Part shown: positions 11,027 to 11,102 of the stretch, piece after piece | Layout: each line of letters begins with the position of its first letter | Numbering within the stretch: position 1 is the first letter of the stretch | NCBI GenBank assembly: GCA_002454845.1 | Contig: DKJQ01000303.1 | Location: 1 to 11,102 of the forward strand | DNA: 11,102 bases | DNA from: Ignavibacteria bacterium UBA6688 | GTDB lineage: Bacteria; Bacteroidota; Ignavibacteria; UBA10030 | Direction: 5' to 3' | Notes under the pieces: generated by a model | Database searches by the model: none | Seen by the model: only the letters and a program-made list of their open reading frames with translations | Told to the model about the DNA's origin: nothing | Position numbers and translations under genes: made by a program

Positions 11027-11102
11027 GAGGCTGTTGGAAAAGAATGATCCACCAAGTTCACGAAGGTGCACTAGTGTCTCGGTTCAGAAATACCTTGAAT
11101 AT
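11027..11102. other. Window end, non-coding, possible edge of a repeat or mobile element
   Basis: The last 76 bases contain no gene start that I trust. A CACTAGTG palindrome (about 11069-11076) is followed by GTCTCGGTTCAGAAATACC, which looks like the kind of sequence found at element ends. The partner end lies outside the window, so this is only a note. Confidence 0.2.

Noticed and set aside
11060..11102. Left end of an insertion sequence
   Set aside because: The sequence has an IS-end look, but no matching inverted end, target duplication or transposase is in the window, so it is not called as an element.

Overview
The window looks like chromosomal DNA of a bacterium with fairly GC-rich sequence. 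The best guess is the FCB group (Bacteroidota, Chlorobiota or Ignavibacteriota-like lineages). Supports are a TTGACA-N17-TACTTTG promoter, degenerate purine-rich intergenic repeats, and the gene content: anmK, bacterial endonuclease IV, and a polymerase carrying a bacterial clamp-binding tail. The lineage is an inference. No rRNA, tRNA, CRISPR array or complete insertion sequence is visible.

Layout. (1) Positions 1-1594, minus strand: a LexA/CI-type self-cleaving regulator (HTH plus S24 peptidase) followed by a TetA-like MFS exporter that runs off the left edge. (2) Positions 1595-1974 hold no gene. They contain the regulator's promoter with GACA-N4-TGTC operators, including a perfect 8+8 palindrome, then a 200-bp MITE-like element with 15-bp inverted ends bounded by TA, then a strong Shine-Dalgarno. 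(3) Positions 1975-6299, plus strand: a compact four-gene cassette of DUF72/YecE protein, RecA/RadA-like protein with both Walker motifs lost, 89-aa helical protein, and a B-family DNA polymerase of the 'inactivated PolB2' type. (4) Convergent to it, anmK (minus), and divergent from anmK, nfo (plus). (5) After a repeat-rich 159-bp spacer, an AmmeMemoRadiSam-type radical SAM enzyme (amrS) and a two-domain ferritin-like protein, both plus.

The most interesting part is the PolB cassette. The polymerase keeps motif A but has a degraded motif C (one Asp only), a changed motif B and no proofreading exonuclease residues. It ends in QIPLF, which fits the bacterial beta-clamp binding motif. Its RecA-fold neighbour has lost both the P-loop Lys and the Walker B Asp. 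A degenerate RecA-like protein beside a non-standard polymerase resembles the logic, not the sequence, of ImuA-ImuB-DnaE2 mutasome cassettes. I infer a DNA-damage-tolerance or replication-accessory complex related to archaeal PolB2 (Dpo2). Its function in bacteria is, as far as I know, undescribed.

The regulator and exporter probably form an autoregulated unit. The sequence does not show that the regulator controls the PolB cassette, although they are divergent neighbours about 380 bp apart. The right half (anmK, nfo, amrS, ferritin-like) is ordinary housekeeping or repair with no obvious shared pathway.
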